Positions 45,540 through 58,353 are shown, counted from the stretch's first letter. The stretch: 64,000 bases of DNA from Sequoia sempervirens (GCA_007258455.2 VDFB02275628.1:1-64000), one strand, 5' to 3'. Numbers and translations: made by a program. The notes: a model not told the origin generated them from the letters alone.

Positions 45540-46280
45540 ATTGAATGCCTTCATTGCTCAATGCTTCTGTCTAGTCTATGTTAAATTTAGTGATCAGATT
45601 AATGCACAGAAATTAATTCAAAATCAGACACAAATAACACAGCAGATACCCTGGGAAAACCCTCCTCTTGAGGGAGAAAAAACCCAGCAACAATATATCA
45701 CTTATATATTGAATTTCACCAACAATGATCTCCTTACAAGAGGTCAATTTGCAGACCAGAACATAAGCACCAGATATGATGCAACACAGAAATATAAGAG
45801 GATAATTCGCTGATAGAGAAACTCAGCCTTCAACTATGATCTGCACTTGTAAATAAACTTGCACTTGATGATCTTGACTTGTGACGAATATACTTGAAAT
45901 GGAATGAATGAATGAACAAAGAGAGAAGCATCGATTATATATACAATATGGAAAGGTTGTCACTCTTCAAATCAAGTCGTCCATCATAGAGGAAGGCGCC
46001 CCTTCATTAAGTTGTATCCAATGAGCAAGAAGTCGGCCACATAAGGAATCGCGCCATTTCAAGGTCGTCTTGATAACAAATGTATTTCTTTATTGAACGT
46101 GCCTCTTCATTAATCAACATGTCGGTCTTAACAAACAATTGCAACTCAACAATAAATCGTGTTTCTTGAGTGAATCGATGTCTCAATAAATTAAATAGCT
46201 CTAAGCTATGATTTAATTTATTAACATGAAGCAAAGGAGATCGCTGGAAGAATATGACCGACACTGTCATTAACATCAAC
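45540..46280 (-). repeat. Copia LTR-like sequence related to element H, minus strand
   Basis: On the minus strand it starts at about 46275 with TGTTAATGACAGTGTCGGTC, matching the LTR start of element H. The segment with CCCTGGGAAAACCCTC...GAGGGAGAAAAAACCCAG (45648-45690) is a palindrome-like LTR feature. The far end is not resolved and no gag or pol adjoins, so it is probably a solo LTR. Confidence 0.55.
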
Positions 46281-46439
46281 AGTCTAAAGACTAGTGTCAC
46301 TTTATGTGAAAAGGATAAGAGAATTATTAACAAATTCATCAAGTACATAGGGATATCTATGTTGGTATAATATTTTCTCAACACTTGCAATGTTCTTCCC
46401 AAATTATATGTGCTATAACTCTTATTTTTGATTTTTCAG

Positions 46440-46537
46440 GTCCAGTTGTGATGGATACAGAAGGATTTACTGAGAAGGGGATACAGCGAAAAGTCACTGT
46501 ACAGGCCCTCTTTGCTAAACTCCTTTATCTGGCCGAG
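46440..46537 (+). CDS. Host gene, exon b
   Basis: Acceptor TTTTTCAG/GTCC and donor GAG/GTATTA; 98 bases. The two first bases complete the Gly codon opened by exon a. It codes PVVMDTEGFTEKGIQRKVTV and on to AKLLYLAE, ending in phase 0. No stops and good acceptor polypyrimidine. Same unidentified protein as exons a, c and d. Confidence 0.75.
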
Positions 46538-47120
46538 GTATTACTGTGCATGGTTAATACTTTATTTCCTGCATCTGCTAATTAGAAATATATCACTCAA
46601 GAACAATCTGCATTTGCTAATTAGCCAATTTTACTTGGAATTTAGTTTTTAGATTACATGTTTATAAATAGGTAATGATTTCAAAGTGCACGCATTATAG
46701 CCTGCATTCATCAACAACCTAATTTTCATGTTTCATCAAATCAGTCAACAAATGCACTAACACTGTTTAAGTATTCTTGTTAAATATGGAAGCCCTATCA
46801 TTTATAAGATATTCTTGTTGTACAGGCTTTCTTTACTAAACTTCTCTTTTAAGCTAAAGTATTACACTATTACTTCTTGCATCTTATTGTAATATGCGTC
46901 TCTAGTACGATTTGGATTTGCTAATTAGCCAAATTCACTTGGGATATAGTTTTTATAGTTTCTATTATAAACATGTAATATTGTAAGGTGCATGCATGAT
47001 AGCTGGCATTCTTCAACAACCTGACTTTTTTGTTTCATCAAATCAATCAACAAATACACTGACATCGCTTAAATATTCTTGTTGGAGACAGAAGCACTAC
47101 TGTTAATAAAACATTCTTAC
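46500..47120 (+). repeat. Partial duplication of exon b and its downstream intron, decayed
   Basis: The stretch 46500-46800 recurs at about 46822-47110. The second copy begins TACAGGCTTTCTTTACTAAACTTCTCTTTTAAGCT, corresponding to the exon b sequence ACAGGCCCTCTTTGCTAAACTCCTTTATCTGGCC. This is followed by matching intron words (TTTGCTAATTAGCCAA, CATTCTTCAACAACCT, TTTCATCAAATCA). The duplicate exon end carries stop codons, so it is a dead exon fragment. Confidence 0.75.
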
Positions 47121-47556
47121 TGAAAGCAGATGCATTTTTCACGAGTTCCATTATTTCTTATCTTTTAACAGTTGCTTATGAGCATAGGCTGACTTACTCT
47201 TTTCTGGAAAGCCATATCAGTTAAAAAAACAGCAGGCTTAAAAATTGAGAAATGGGAAGTTGGAATGATAGCATATGTTTTTGTGTTTTGTGCTAAAAAA
47301 ATGGGGGCTTTTGAGAGATTTTAGGTTGAATTAGGCTTTTAAATCTCACTTTTGGGTAGCTTTTCTACTAAAAAATGTCTTTAAAAAAAACGTAATAAAA
47401 TTTTGCCTCAGGCCCTAGGTTTGGTTAGGTCATGGCTCAAGCAGCTTGGGTACCCTTTGGGTATGTCTTGTATGTACTTGGGGGTACCTAGGTTGCCCAG
47501 GCCATGCCTTGCCCTAACCTATACTAGACCCAGGTTAGGACTCAATAGGGCCAAGT

Positions 47557-48990
47557 ATGGGCCCTGTATCTACCAAATGTGCCTTCTTAGTATGGAAGAG
47601 CAAAGCAAAGACGTTTCAACAATTCAAGCATTTCAAGGTTGAAATGGAAAAAACAAATAGGCTATCCTATCAAAGTTCTCCATATAGATCAGGGGGAGTA
47701 CATGTCCAAAGAATTGAGTATTTATGTTCCTCACAAGTCATCAATTGATAATTGACAATCACTTATGCCCCCTAACAAAATGGATTAAACGATTGAAAGA
47801 TCAGAGTCATCCAAGGATGGCACATTGCATTCTCAATGGCATTGATATGCAGAGACAATTTTGGATGGTGTCACCCTTGAAGAAGCTTGGTCAAGAAGGA
47901 AGCTGATGGTAAAGCATCTTAAGATTTTTGGGGGAACAACTTATTTAGATGTTCCAAAACAAAAATAAAGCAAACTTGATAAAAAAGGTGTCAAGTGTAT
48001 CTTTCTTGGGTATGGTAGGAAATATAAGGCATATAGGCTAGTTGATTCTATAACCCAGAAGATCTACATAATTAGAGATGTGATCTTTGAAGATCTTAAT
48101 AACTTGTAGCTATCTTGAACGAAAATGATGTCAAGAAAAACAAATAAGAGAATGAAAATGAAGACTTAAAAGAAGACCCCATGAAAGAATAAGATATTGA
48201 CAATTAAGATGATGAAGCTGATTATGATATTCAAGAAATGCTAAATACAGTTATAGAAAACTTGAAAGAAGGTACTGTTCAAATTAAAACAAAACCTACT
48301 TAAACTCCTGGAAGTTGCTGCTCAGCAAGAGTTTAGAGGCCAACATGGAACATGTGAAAAAATATGGAACAGTCCAAAAATGTATCTCAAAAAGAGGTAA
48401 ATTTGATTTTAATGAGCATGGCGATCTAATCTTCAGAAACAAACTTTGTTAGTTAAGTAATAGACTTGAAACAAGGAACTAATGCAATGTACACATAGTA
48501 TGATGCTCTCACACGAAATAATACATGGGAACTTGTTAATATTGTCAGTAGGAAAGAGTAAAGACCATAGGTTGCAAACAAGTATTCCAAACAAAGTACA
48601 AGATGGATGAAACTATCGACAAATGCAAAGCTCAATTAGTAGCAAAATGATATGCACATAAAGGTGTTGATTACAAATAAAAATTTTCTTCAACAACAAA
48701 ATTGAAAACAATTAGGTTTGTGTTTGCATTTGCCACACAGGTTAGCTGGTGCATTCATCAAATGGATGTCAAAGTGTATTCCTAAATGGAGATTCTCAAG
48801 AGGAAGTCTACATGCATCAACTTGAAAGATTGGCAGTCAAAGACAAAGATACCTGTAGATTAGCCAAATCCTTGTACAGCAGAGCCATATTTGTATTCAA
48901 ACTAAATCACATCTTCCATGGTCTTATAAAAAAAACCATCTTGGATACTGCTGAAACTATATCCAATTGGGTAATTATATGCAACACAAC
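47557..48990 (+). pseudogene. Ty1/copia pol relic in the second large intron
   Basis: Integrase remnants appear first: FLVWKSKAKTFQQFKHFKV, a degraded RSGGVH for RTDQGGEY, then EEAWSRRKL, KHLKIFGGTTYLDVP, SKLDKKGVKCIFLGYGRKYKAYRL and RDVIFED. An acidic linker follows, and then RT remnants including EEVYMHQLERLAV (for EEVYMEQPPGF) near 48796. Many stops. Sense relative to the host gene. Confidence 0.8.
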
Positions 48991-49999
48991 AATATAAACA
49001 AAAAAGGAGGCAGGAAACGTTGGCTCAAACCCATTGCTGTTAAGGTCAAACCACTGTTTTTATCACAGGATCACACATTCCTCCCATACCTGTAAATGCT
49101 GCATTCTGTTCTTTTAGGTTGCAATTCCTATTTGGACAGTAGGAAGAAGAGCTCTTCCACTGCTTTAGCGTTCTCTGTCTTCCAAAATTCAGCCTAAGCT
49201 TTTAATGGTATTCCTCTCCTCCGTTTTGATGGGTGCCTTCAGAGCCTATCTGCAATGATTTTCCTGCAATTTTTACATTCAGTGGGTAGAGCCAGCATAG
49301 TTTCCTTTTCAGCAACATGGGTGATCATCCCTGTAGGCAAGAGATAATGTTTTATGATGTATGTGTGCAATCCTGTCAGTGATTTATGCCAATTTGCTTA
49401 CTCTTTCTCTGGATGTAGGTGCTCTTGCAACTCAATTGGACTGTCACCTGCGACATTCTGAATTGGGTCGCTTCCAAAAAAGAAGTGTTCCTAATAAAGG
49501 CTTATGTCTCCTACCATTTCACTTTCTTCTTAACCATTGTGCAGAAATTGCCCCACAGAGATTCAATGTCAATCTTTGATAAATAGTTTCTCATTCAGAA
49601 TGCTCTCTCTAAGAAGCCATTTGATGCAATGCAGAGCTTTTGAGTCTGGAATTGCAAAGGCTGCCATTAGCAGTTTGTTTGAGACTGGTCCGCCCTATTC
49701 ATCTTCTGCAATTGCTTTCTTCCTAACCCTCGAGTTTGATGGCATTGGAGACCACCACATAAAAAAGCAGCAGCTAAGCGAATGACAGACAATGTGAAAT
49801 GCCAATATTAATACTGCTATATCAGCATAATAGTAGAGACTTATCAGCCATAAAATGCCAATCATAACTAGAAATGATAATGCCTAGAGAAGATTGGGAT
49901 TGAACATTTCAAGTTTTGTCTTTCTTTTCTTTAGTCTGTTTATACTGGAATTCTGTTTTGATTTGATGCACACTTACTAACTTTTTTTGGATGGAGCAG
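48991..49999 (+). other. Remainder of the second large intron
   Basis: No domain assigned. Two moderate open frames (49361-49579 and 49537-49785) have ordinary amino acid composition and could be a fragment of a transferred gene, but no motif allows a name. The end is a usable acceptor (GGATGGAGCAG). Confidence 0.45.
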
Positions 50000-50064
50000 C
50001 TCGATGAATTTTGTTCAACAGCTCAGAGCTCACTTAGTATCAAGGAAATCTTTGGAGTAACTGA
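50000..50064 (+). CDS. Host gene, exon c
   Basis: Acceptor GGAGCAG/CTC and donor GA/GTAAGT; 65 bases coding LDEFCSTAQSSLSIKEIFGVT plus two bases of an acidic codon. Phase 0 in and phase 2 out, matching exon d. Confidence 0.75.
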
Positions 50065-50188
50065 GTAAGTGCTATCCTCACCCTTATTTTGGAAAACTTC
50101 TTTTTTATATGTTCTCTAATTACGTAGTGTTTTCCTCTTCCTTACCTGAATGTCATATTTCAATTTTCTATCTGTATTGTTTTTTCAG

Positions 50189-50312
50189 TGAAGATGCAGA
50201 TACTCTTAGGATCGAGACATTGTCTGAGGCATCTGACATGGATTCCCTTGAGAAAATGGTAGAATTAGCTCCCGATTCGGATTCAGAGGAAGCTGACAGA
50301 GAAATTAGATAG
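50189..50312 (+). CDS. Host gene, terminal exon d
   Basis: Acceptor TTTTTTCAG/TGAAG. The first base completes a GAT codon. It codes EDADTLRIETLSEAS and ends EADREIR followed by TAG at 50310. The tail is strongly acidic and Ser-rich. The four exons give a 154-residue C-terminal protein segment. The 124-bp intron between c and d is of normal plant size, in contrast to the 4.4-kb and 3.5-kb introns before it. Confidence 0.78.
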
Positions 50313-51171
50313 TAAACATCTCTCACTTCAAAAAGTCAGAAAAGCCTTCTAGGTTGTTCACTTTACAAGAATGTGAGTGCCGTAGAAACTAAAGGTGGAC
50401 CAGTGCAAGAGATGTTATCCAGGAAATAATTTGACCAAAAGCCAGGTTTCTTTCCAGTATGAAAACATCCAATATAGGACAAGGAAGGTTATGTATGAAC
50501 TGAAGCATATCCTGACTTCACACATTGCGGTTCTATATTTGAGTTACTTGCTTTAGTACACGAGAAGCAAGTGTACTACTCAGTCTGTTTGTCTTTGCAA
50601 ATATTGAGAATTCATCATTCTTCAGATAAAATAAAAAAATATATGGAGATCTTTATCACCATGTTTATTTTATATATACAGGAGTGCTCAAGATTTTCAT
50701 TGATGGGTACCATAGCAGAATGGAAAGCCAAATAAAATAATAAAAATTAATACCTTTATTCCTTCCTAGGATTTTCTTGTGCATTTCATGTGATAGGTTT
50801 TCATACGTAGGCTCAGCAGAGAACTGGAAGGACAGTGCAGTTGTAGTTCAGAGTTCAAGATTAGGCTCAAAATAAAAGAACTTGAGCATTTAGAACAATG
50901 AAATGTTAAAGATATAGAAAAAATAAAAGGGCTCTTGTTTATGGGTCTTATGGGCCAATGGAAAGAAATCAGTTTGCCAACATCAAACGGAACCGCTCAT
51001 CAAATGTGATGTTCAAACTGCATTTTAATTGTGTAACCCATGTCATCTTGGGAGTGTTAAGTGCTGGCTGTTTTACATAAGATTGGAACAGAAAAACACG
51101 TGCAGCTTCCATAAAACTTGACAACAGAATTAATAATGAAGCAGAAACTCAAGCATTACTCCTTGAACTTC
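50313..51171 (+). other. 3' UTR and downstream flank of the host gene
   Basis: AATAAA-like words occur at 50730-50745 and A-rich runs near 50630 that could serve polyadenylation. No further coding sequence before element E. Confidence 0.5.
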
Positions 51172-51176
51172 AAGTA

Positions 51177-52840
51177 TGTAATTTCCCCATTTTCGGAGTG
51201 ATCACCATTCAGGAGGTTGGTTAGCCTATTAGCCATTCCCGTAGGCTAATTCAGTTGGATAGGGAATGATTTGCTGCAATTGGTCATATTTTTTATATTT
51301 TTGGCCAATGGAGATAAAAGGGAAATAAATATTATATTATTTGGCCAAGGAGGAAAATAAATATTTTATTATTTGGCCAAGGAGAAAAATAAACACTTTA
51401 TTATTTGGCCAAGGAAGAAATAATATTAAATTAATTATTTATAAAGTTATTTAAATAAATTAAATCATAGAGGTAACTTTATTTTGATTAATTTAATTAA
51501 AATGACTTAAATAGAAAATAAAATATTATAAAGTCATTTTATTAAATATTTTAAAGTGACTTAAGTGAAAAATAAAATAATATTATAAAGTCACTTTAGG
51601 AAATATTAAAGTATCTTCTAGAAGCTGGAGTTAGTTACAAGTTGGTTTTTTTTAGAAGATTTCATTGAGTCTTTAAAGGAGTTGAGTGCAAGTCATTTGG
51701 GCATATTGTGGAGTTGATAAACTTGATTTCTCTCATTCTTAGTTGAGGATTCAGTTGCAGCCAACTCTAAGGACGAAAACCTTTGGAGATTTGTAGGTTG
51801 GACGAAAACCCAATCCTACTTTGTGAGGTAAATCCACCCAGGGTTTGCCATTGAGCTTATTGCAAGTATTTGGCATTGAGAAGGAGTTGGAAATGGTATT
51901 TTATTTGCAGGTTTACAACTGCTAGCGTTTGATATAATTTTGGCTAGGGTTTCTACAACTTATTTTGGTGTTTTTGACAATTTTGGAGCTCAACTAGCTA
52001 GGGTTTGAAGAAAATCATCATTCTGGCCAGGGTTTGTGACAACTTGGGAGAGTTTTGTTGCCAATTACTTCCAAGTTATTTGCTATTATCATTTTCTACT
52101 ACTGGGCGCTAGGGTTTAACCCTTATTTTTGAGTTTTTGGCATTTTTGGCACCCAAATCATTTTATAAAAGTTTTATGAAGTGGGATGACTTGGTTTGGC
52201 TATTTTTAAAGGCTTTTGGAAGTGGTTTTAGATAATTATCAACTCCAAATTATTTTATATGATTTTTGGAGAAATGGGTATTGCATATTTTGAAGGGTTT
52301 CATCATTTTGCACCTAGGGTTTGAAAGGGAAAGTGTAGATTCAAATTTCAATGTGTTATTCCAGTTTCTTTCAAAGATTCATTGCATATTTTTCATTCTT
52401 AGGAGCAACTGTACCTTCCACCTTTGGAAATCATCTTCATCATTGCTCCAATGGTGTCATATTCCATATTTTGGGTGTTGAGACTTCATCTTTGAATCCG
52501 GGTATGATTGTATTGTGCATTAGGATAATATTTTATGTATTTCATTGTAATATTTAGTTTTGATTTTTTATATCAGAATTATATCAGTTATGAATCTTAT
52601 TGTATATCCTCATTTATTTGGAGAAATAAGAGTCCTATTTGATAGTAGTTTGCTTATTTTTTATTGTATTATCATTATATGCAATTGTTTTACAAATATC
52701 AAATTGAAAAAAATAAAAAACATCTTGGCAAAAATTCAAGCAAACATTCAGAAAATTAGAACTCTTCAATTGCATGCCAAGTGTTTGACAAAATGTCAAA
52801 CCTCTAAAATTGAAAAATTGAATAGGCAAGGGTTCTTACA
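51177..52840 (+). repeat. 5' LTR of element E
   Basis: Starts TGTAATTTCCCC and ends GGGTTCTTACA, 1664 bp. Carries three units of a repeat of about 38 bp with TTATTTGGCCAAGGAG at 51331-51420; the 3' LTR has four, which accounts for its extra 40 bp. Confidence 0.92.
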
Positions 52841-52841
52841 G

Positions 52842-52854
52842 TGGTATCAAAGCC
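52842..52854 (+). other. Primer-binding site of element E
   Basis: TGGTATCAAAGCC, the same one-mismatch initiator tRNA-Met site as in element A, one base after the LTR. Confidence 0.88.
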
Positions 52855-52915
52855 TGCGAACTTGCTAGTCTATTGGGTTAGCGACTAGTTGAGATTACTT
52901 GGTGGTTTTGGTAAA

Positions 52916-54172
52916 ATGAAGTCTATGCAAGAACTCATGGCAGAGCTCATGCAAGCTTTTCAAGACTATGACAGGAATTTGACAAAGCTTTTACAACATC
53001 CGGAAATTTTTGATCATTTGTTTGCAAAAATAAGGAAAGCAAACACTAATGCAAATAATCTTACCAGTATAGAGGAAAAGGAGGAAGGAAAGAAAGAAGA
53101 AAGTCTTCTTCGTGATGTGCAACGTATAAGTTAACCTAAGAAGAGCAAAAATTAGTTGAGGAGAGAACAACTATGTTTCACATGTCAAGGTGTTTGGACA
53201 CTTAGTCATGCATGTGGAAGCCCTAAAGAAGAAGCCATGTTCATAGGTTCACTTCAGCAAGATGACAAAATTGGCAAAGAAGAATCACTCCATGCATCCG
53301 TGAGTGGGGGACACATGAGTCTTCATGACAATAGTGAGGTTGAAAGGTACACTGATATGAAGATTACCAAGTCAGTAATGATTGATCAACCACACGAAGA
53401 TATGGATTCTTTTGATGATCCATTAATTAAGCATAGTATTATCTCATCAACTTTGCATATTAATGGCAAGGAATCAGATTGTGAGTTGAGTAGCATTGAA
53501 GGTGGACATGTTAATGCACATGAAGACACCACAAAGAGGTATGATGATAATTATGATTTTCTGATTACAAACAAGAGTCCATTATCATCACATAATCATG
53601 AGGTTATAGATAAATTATATGAAAATGACAATGTTATAGAGTCTTCCAATGCTAGCATTGAAGTTTTGTGTGTTAAACATGATGAATGTATTGTGGATTC
53701 AAGCCACAAAGGTTCTAATTTTATACATCATACCATGGAAGATGTCAAGAGAACTCAAGTCTTGTGTGACATTTGGCTACAAAGAGTTAAGAAGGAAAAG
53801 TTGTTGGCTACCCAAGCAAGACAACACCTTCAAGAAATCAAGGAACAAGTCAATCATATAGATCGAGCAAGACAACAAAGAGAAGCCTATCTTCGATCAT
53901 TATTTCTTCCAAGGGAAGAATGTGTAGAAGTTGAGCATGCAAAGGAGAAGCTTCAAGATGAGGTAAGCAAACAAGAACATGTAGATGTGTGTGAACAAGA
54001 GAAGAAGCATGTATCAGAAAATTATGTTTGGGTATCTAGTCTGCATCATGAGGTTCATAAGTTTCCTCTTTCAGAGAACACATTGAAGGCTCAAATTAGA
54101 GGTGATATTGGGCACACACTTGGTGGATCAGCCACTAGTGTTATACCTACACATGCAGCTCAGGAGATGTAA
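52916..54172 (+). pseudogene. Element E ORF: gag remnant with zinc knuckle joined to an acidic coiled-coil protein
   Basis: The start is set at the ATG at 52916 (MKSMQELMAEL). The frame stops at 53132 and again just before 53156, then runs 338 codons to 54172. Right after the second stop lies LCFTCQGVWTLSHACG, which corresponds to the CFTCQ...GHKC knuckle of chromovirus gag. The rest (from about 53260) is not gag-like: an acidic, S/H-rich region, then a heptad-rich segment at 53750-53990 (KTQ, QHLQEIKEQ, RARQQREA). The result looks like a gag tail carrying a foreign or highly diverged downstream protein. No protease is present. It resembles the ORF of element 1 in composition and position, not in clear sequence. 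Confidence 0.65.
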
Positions 54173-56603
54173 GTGATTTCATTTTGGTTGAACATACATC
54201 ATCCACAATGGAGGAAAATTTATCAAGATTATATTAGGCATTTTGTCTTTAGAGAGTTGACTATAGAGACTAAGAAATTGCCTAACAAGATCGTACAATT
54301 TGATAATGTTTGGTTTGTCATGGATACCACACCATGGAGTTGCATAGAAGTAAAAATCATATCAGCTAAGGAGGCTAGTGTATGGATTAGTTTTCTGACA
54401 GCTATGGCAACTAGAAGAACACATAAACTTTCAGTTGGGCACACCTCTTAGACCAACACTCATGGAGGAGCAACCTATTCGTGAAGAAGATAAAGGAAAG
54501 GTAAGGAAGTCACCTCAAAAAGCTATGATCACAATTTTGATTTTCTTAGCATGGACAAGGATGAGGAGCAACCAGATTTGAGGATATTTGATGGGAAGTT
54601 TGTTGTTAAGAACAATTTTGAAATTTCATATCATGCACATGAGTTGGGTCATTGGATTGATGAGACACCCCAGTTGGTGAGCCAATTTAAGTCTCAATTC
54701 AGGTTCATGAGAGAAGAGATGGCATATATATCCCATGGGGCAACAAGGGATGATGTTGGCACAAGTAATCTCAATTCAAATTTGAAGAAGTCCCTTTGTG
54801 CTTTGTCTCCTTGGGTAGACATCATGTTGTCCTAGTTTCCAAACCCGAGTTCTTTAAAAAAAGGATTGAGTTAATCATTATGGACAACAATTCTCTAATC
54901 AATACGACAGGTAGCCTTGAGAAGAGAAGTATGACAACTCATGGGGGAAATTTTCAGTATGGCACACACCTTGGGATAACAATTTATGATAGCATCTATG
55001 AAGGAAAACTCGGGAGGTACAAAACAAAGGTGAGTTTTGTGATGATGACCAACCATTTTCTATCTTCTCATAGTTTCATTCATCTTGTTGGAATGCAAAA
55101 ATTTATGACGAGTATTGAAGAACCACGTTGCATACAAGTGTTGTCATCAGGTAGTACTTGTCTTTGTATCATAACATCATTTCTTGATCACACTTGGAGA
55201 GGAGGATATATGGTATATCAAGAAAACATCACGGAGTATGTAGAAGACATTAGTACTTCATGTTTGTACCATTGGGTTTTGAATTACATCACAAAGATAG
55301 AGGGTTGTTCTGCTTAAGGAGTTTTCAGCCCTAGTTCATTGGGTTAGAATTCTCACTTTGGTGATAGATGGTTGTTTCATACTATTGATCACAAAGATTT
55401 TAGTTTGGTTCTTTATGACAACAGTTGATTGAAGGATTTGGAAAGTTTGGGATCATCCTTTCTTTGTTGAAGGTTGGCATAGCGATAAGATTCCATCATC
55501 CTTTAACATTGGAGATACTTGTTGCATCATTTCGAGTGGGATTTTCAATTTGACAAGTGTTCTTCTAATTCATATCAACAGTATGTGGTGGATGGGTATG
55601 ATTGATTATGTAGCTATGATGATAAGTCTTCACACCCATGAGAGTTCATTCCCACTTAGATGGACTTTCAACATTGGCATGTTTAGTGCACTACTACATG
55701 GGGATTACGATGCGTTTCTTCACAAGTTTGGGCATAGTGATGTTCATATCAAAGTGGAGCAGTGAAAGCTTGAAGGAAAAGCACCTACAAATGAGATAGC
55801 TGATTTCGATGATGATAAATTCTCTACACATGAGGGAAAATCAATAAAATTGTTACATGCCAGCCAGAGTCATTTTGATTACTTTGATAAAGGTCTTTAG
55901 CTTTGCGAGATTCAAAAAAAAAGTTGATAAACATTCTTCATTACCTACAACAAAATTCCAATCTTCTATAGCAACCACATCCAAAGAAAGGCACGAGGTA
56001 AGGTCTGAATTTCTAATTTATAACAACAGTCCTAATTTTCTGATTTGCAACATCAAAACTTTACCTTTGCATACTCATGAGTTAGCAGCCCATATTCATG
56101 GAGAAGACAACGTTACACATGCATGTGAAGAGGAAAATAAATGTGAATCAAATTTGGTGCATGTGGATATTAGTGTTCCAGCTTTAATCCATCGGTTACT
56201 TGTTCATAAATCAATGATAGATGGCTATCCTACATTGTTGGTCATGAAATTTTTAGATTGTACTTTAGTGACAACAGTTGTTTGGATAGTTTGGGAAGGT
56301 TGGGATCACTATTTCACTTTTGGATATTGGCATGATGATGATATTCTATCATCATATGTGATTGGAGATAAATTCAGGGTTAGATGGATAATTAGCATTG
56401 AGGACACAATGATAGACATCTATTCCTTCATTTCTTGTTGGGGTAAAGGTATAAAGATTTGGAATCCAAGGATTTGCTTGATGGATGGAGTGATTCACAG
56501 GTCCCTGCAACATGATAGGGTGACTAATGATAGTTATATTAGGGTAGCACAATGGATGGGCGAAGCAATATTCCTGAGTTTGATATGGGATCCTAGAAGT
56601 TAG
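54173..56603 (+). pseudogene. Downstream coding remnants of element E, unknown protein
   Basis: Open pieces at 54173-54451, 54551-54835, 54796-55317, 55550-55765 and 55857-56603 are separated by stops or frameshifts. They are W/H/Y-rich (for example TTVVWIVWEGWDHYFTFGYW) with no match I can name. The final piece ends IWDPRS just before insertion F. Element 1 has IWDPGI at the matching place before its polypurine tract, so the two internal regions are related at least at their 3' ends. Confidence 0.55.
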
Positions 56604-56609
56604 TGTTGG

Positions 56610-58298
56610 TGTAATGTCCCCTTTCTAGTGGAAGCACTTAAACTTGACTCTTGCATTCAAAGTGTACTCAAAGAGACATTTGACGCATTATAGATCAATA
56701 AATTTCAATGATAATATCTAATAAGATCGGAAATGATATAAATATTTTATTCTTGTCAAAGAATTATTCATTTCCTTCTTATCACTCACTATGAATGGTT
56801 CTTCTATAATAATAGGGTATGCACATCTGACTAACTAGTTACAGACGTAATGATGTTTGTCAACAATCTATAGACCATCATTTGAAGGAGCTAATGCAGT
56901 TACAGTGCAAATATTCAAATTGAGAGAAGAACTTGAAATGAAGCTTTGATGAAACCTTTCCAACAAGATGTCGTCTCTGTCCAACAACAAGATCACTGAC
57001 TTCAAAGCAAGCCAATGACTCCAGACCCAATATTCTAATGCCTAAGAATATCCTTTCCAGAATCTAGAATGAGATGACAACAACTCAAGATGCTCGGTTG
57101 ATCTTCTGTAGGGTGCGTAACTTCCTTCCCATCATAAAACGTTGGCATAAGAGTTAGCTGCCAGTATGTTGCGTCCAGGTCTTCTTAACTTATCCTCGTC
57201 ACACAGGAAGACGTCTCCTCCAAGCTATGACTTCTCTTTAGTAGCTTCCGATAGTCTTTATTCCCAAATACTGAAGACGCACTTGTCTTATCTCCTTGAC
57301 TATTCAAATATCCTCCTATTTGTCTTAGACAACTTCACTTTGTCTTATATGATATAATGTGTGGTTAGCGTGGCTTGCTAATGAAATCAAATGCGATTCT
57401 CCTAACGCCGCGTCATCTTCACAAGCTTGTCTTTTTCTGCAACTATGATATCAATCTTGAAATATATTCTCCAGTCCACTATTTCTAATCAAGCAGCTGC
57501 CCAAACTTTTGAAGAAATGCAATTTACCTAGTTCCTGAGAGTATTGTCGAAAATCTGGTAATGCTCTATTCTATTTCCTTCGATGCCCCTCTCCTTCTTA
57601 CCTCACCTCACTTATATCTTCTCACGTCACAAGGCATTATTCACTCCTTCCAAAAATTGTGTCCCTTGCATATGGCTGTTTGTCGAAAGGAGGTTGCTGC
57701 GTCTGGTTCAATCTTTTCACGTCTCTTCACTCATTTATTATTAACACTACCTTTGTTTTATTTTATTTAGCATTTGTTTAAAAGGCATTGTTCTATGAAT
57801 TTATTATTATATTTATATGTTATAATATTTATGTACATTTGTATGTACACTTTTTGAATAGTTATTCGATTGTTTAGTTTATTTTATTCATTATATTTTA
57901 TTTATGATATTTATTTCATAGTTATAATACTATCTAGGTAATTTACACTTTTATATTTATAATTATAATATTATTGTGATGATTATAATGGCAATTACTT
58001 ATATATTTTGCTATTTATTTAGCTTGTTATCTGTATTTCAATATCTCCAGATTTAGCATTACATTTATATAATATAATTATATATATTATACTAATATTT
58101 AAATTATTAATATTAGCATTTATACTTATATTTTTTATTTATAAATATAATAATAAATATATTACATTTAATTAAAATATTCATATAATAATATTATTAT
58201 ATATGTTAATAATATATATAATGATTTCTATCATTCAAATTGATATTTTACCAAGGTAACTTCATCGTCTTTTAACATGATAATATGGGGACATGTCA
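56610..58298 (+). mobile_element. Insertion F in element E, 5-bp TSD GTTGG
   Basis: Begins TGTAATGTCCCC and ends GGGGACATGTCA, flanked by GTTGG at 56605-56609 and 58299-58303. The two ends are inverted copies of each other over about 12 bases with two mismatches. The 1.69-kb body has no coding sequence; 57760-58250 is extremely AT-rich. A solo LTR with long terminal inverted repeats is the simplest reading. Confidence 0.88.
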
Positions 58299-58340
58299 GT
58301 TGGGTATTCAGATATCGATTGCTTAGGACAAGCAATCTCT

Positions 58341-58353
58341 GGGAAGGGAGGAC
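58341..58353 (+). other. Polypurine tract of element E
   Basis: GGGAAGGGAGGAC directly before the 3' LTR, preceded by AGGACAAGCAATCTCT as in elements 1 and D. Confidence 0.85.

Noticed and set aside
48991..49999. Additional host exons in the second large intron
   Set aside because: Exons b and c join in phase without them, and no acceptor/donor pair frames the open segments.
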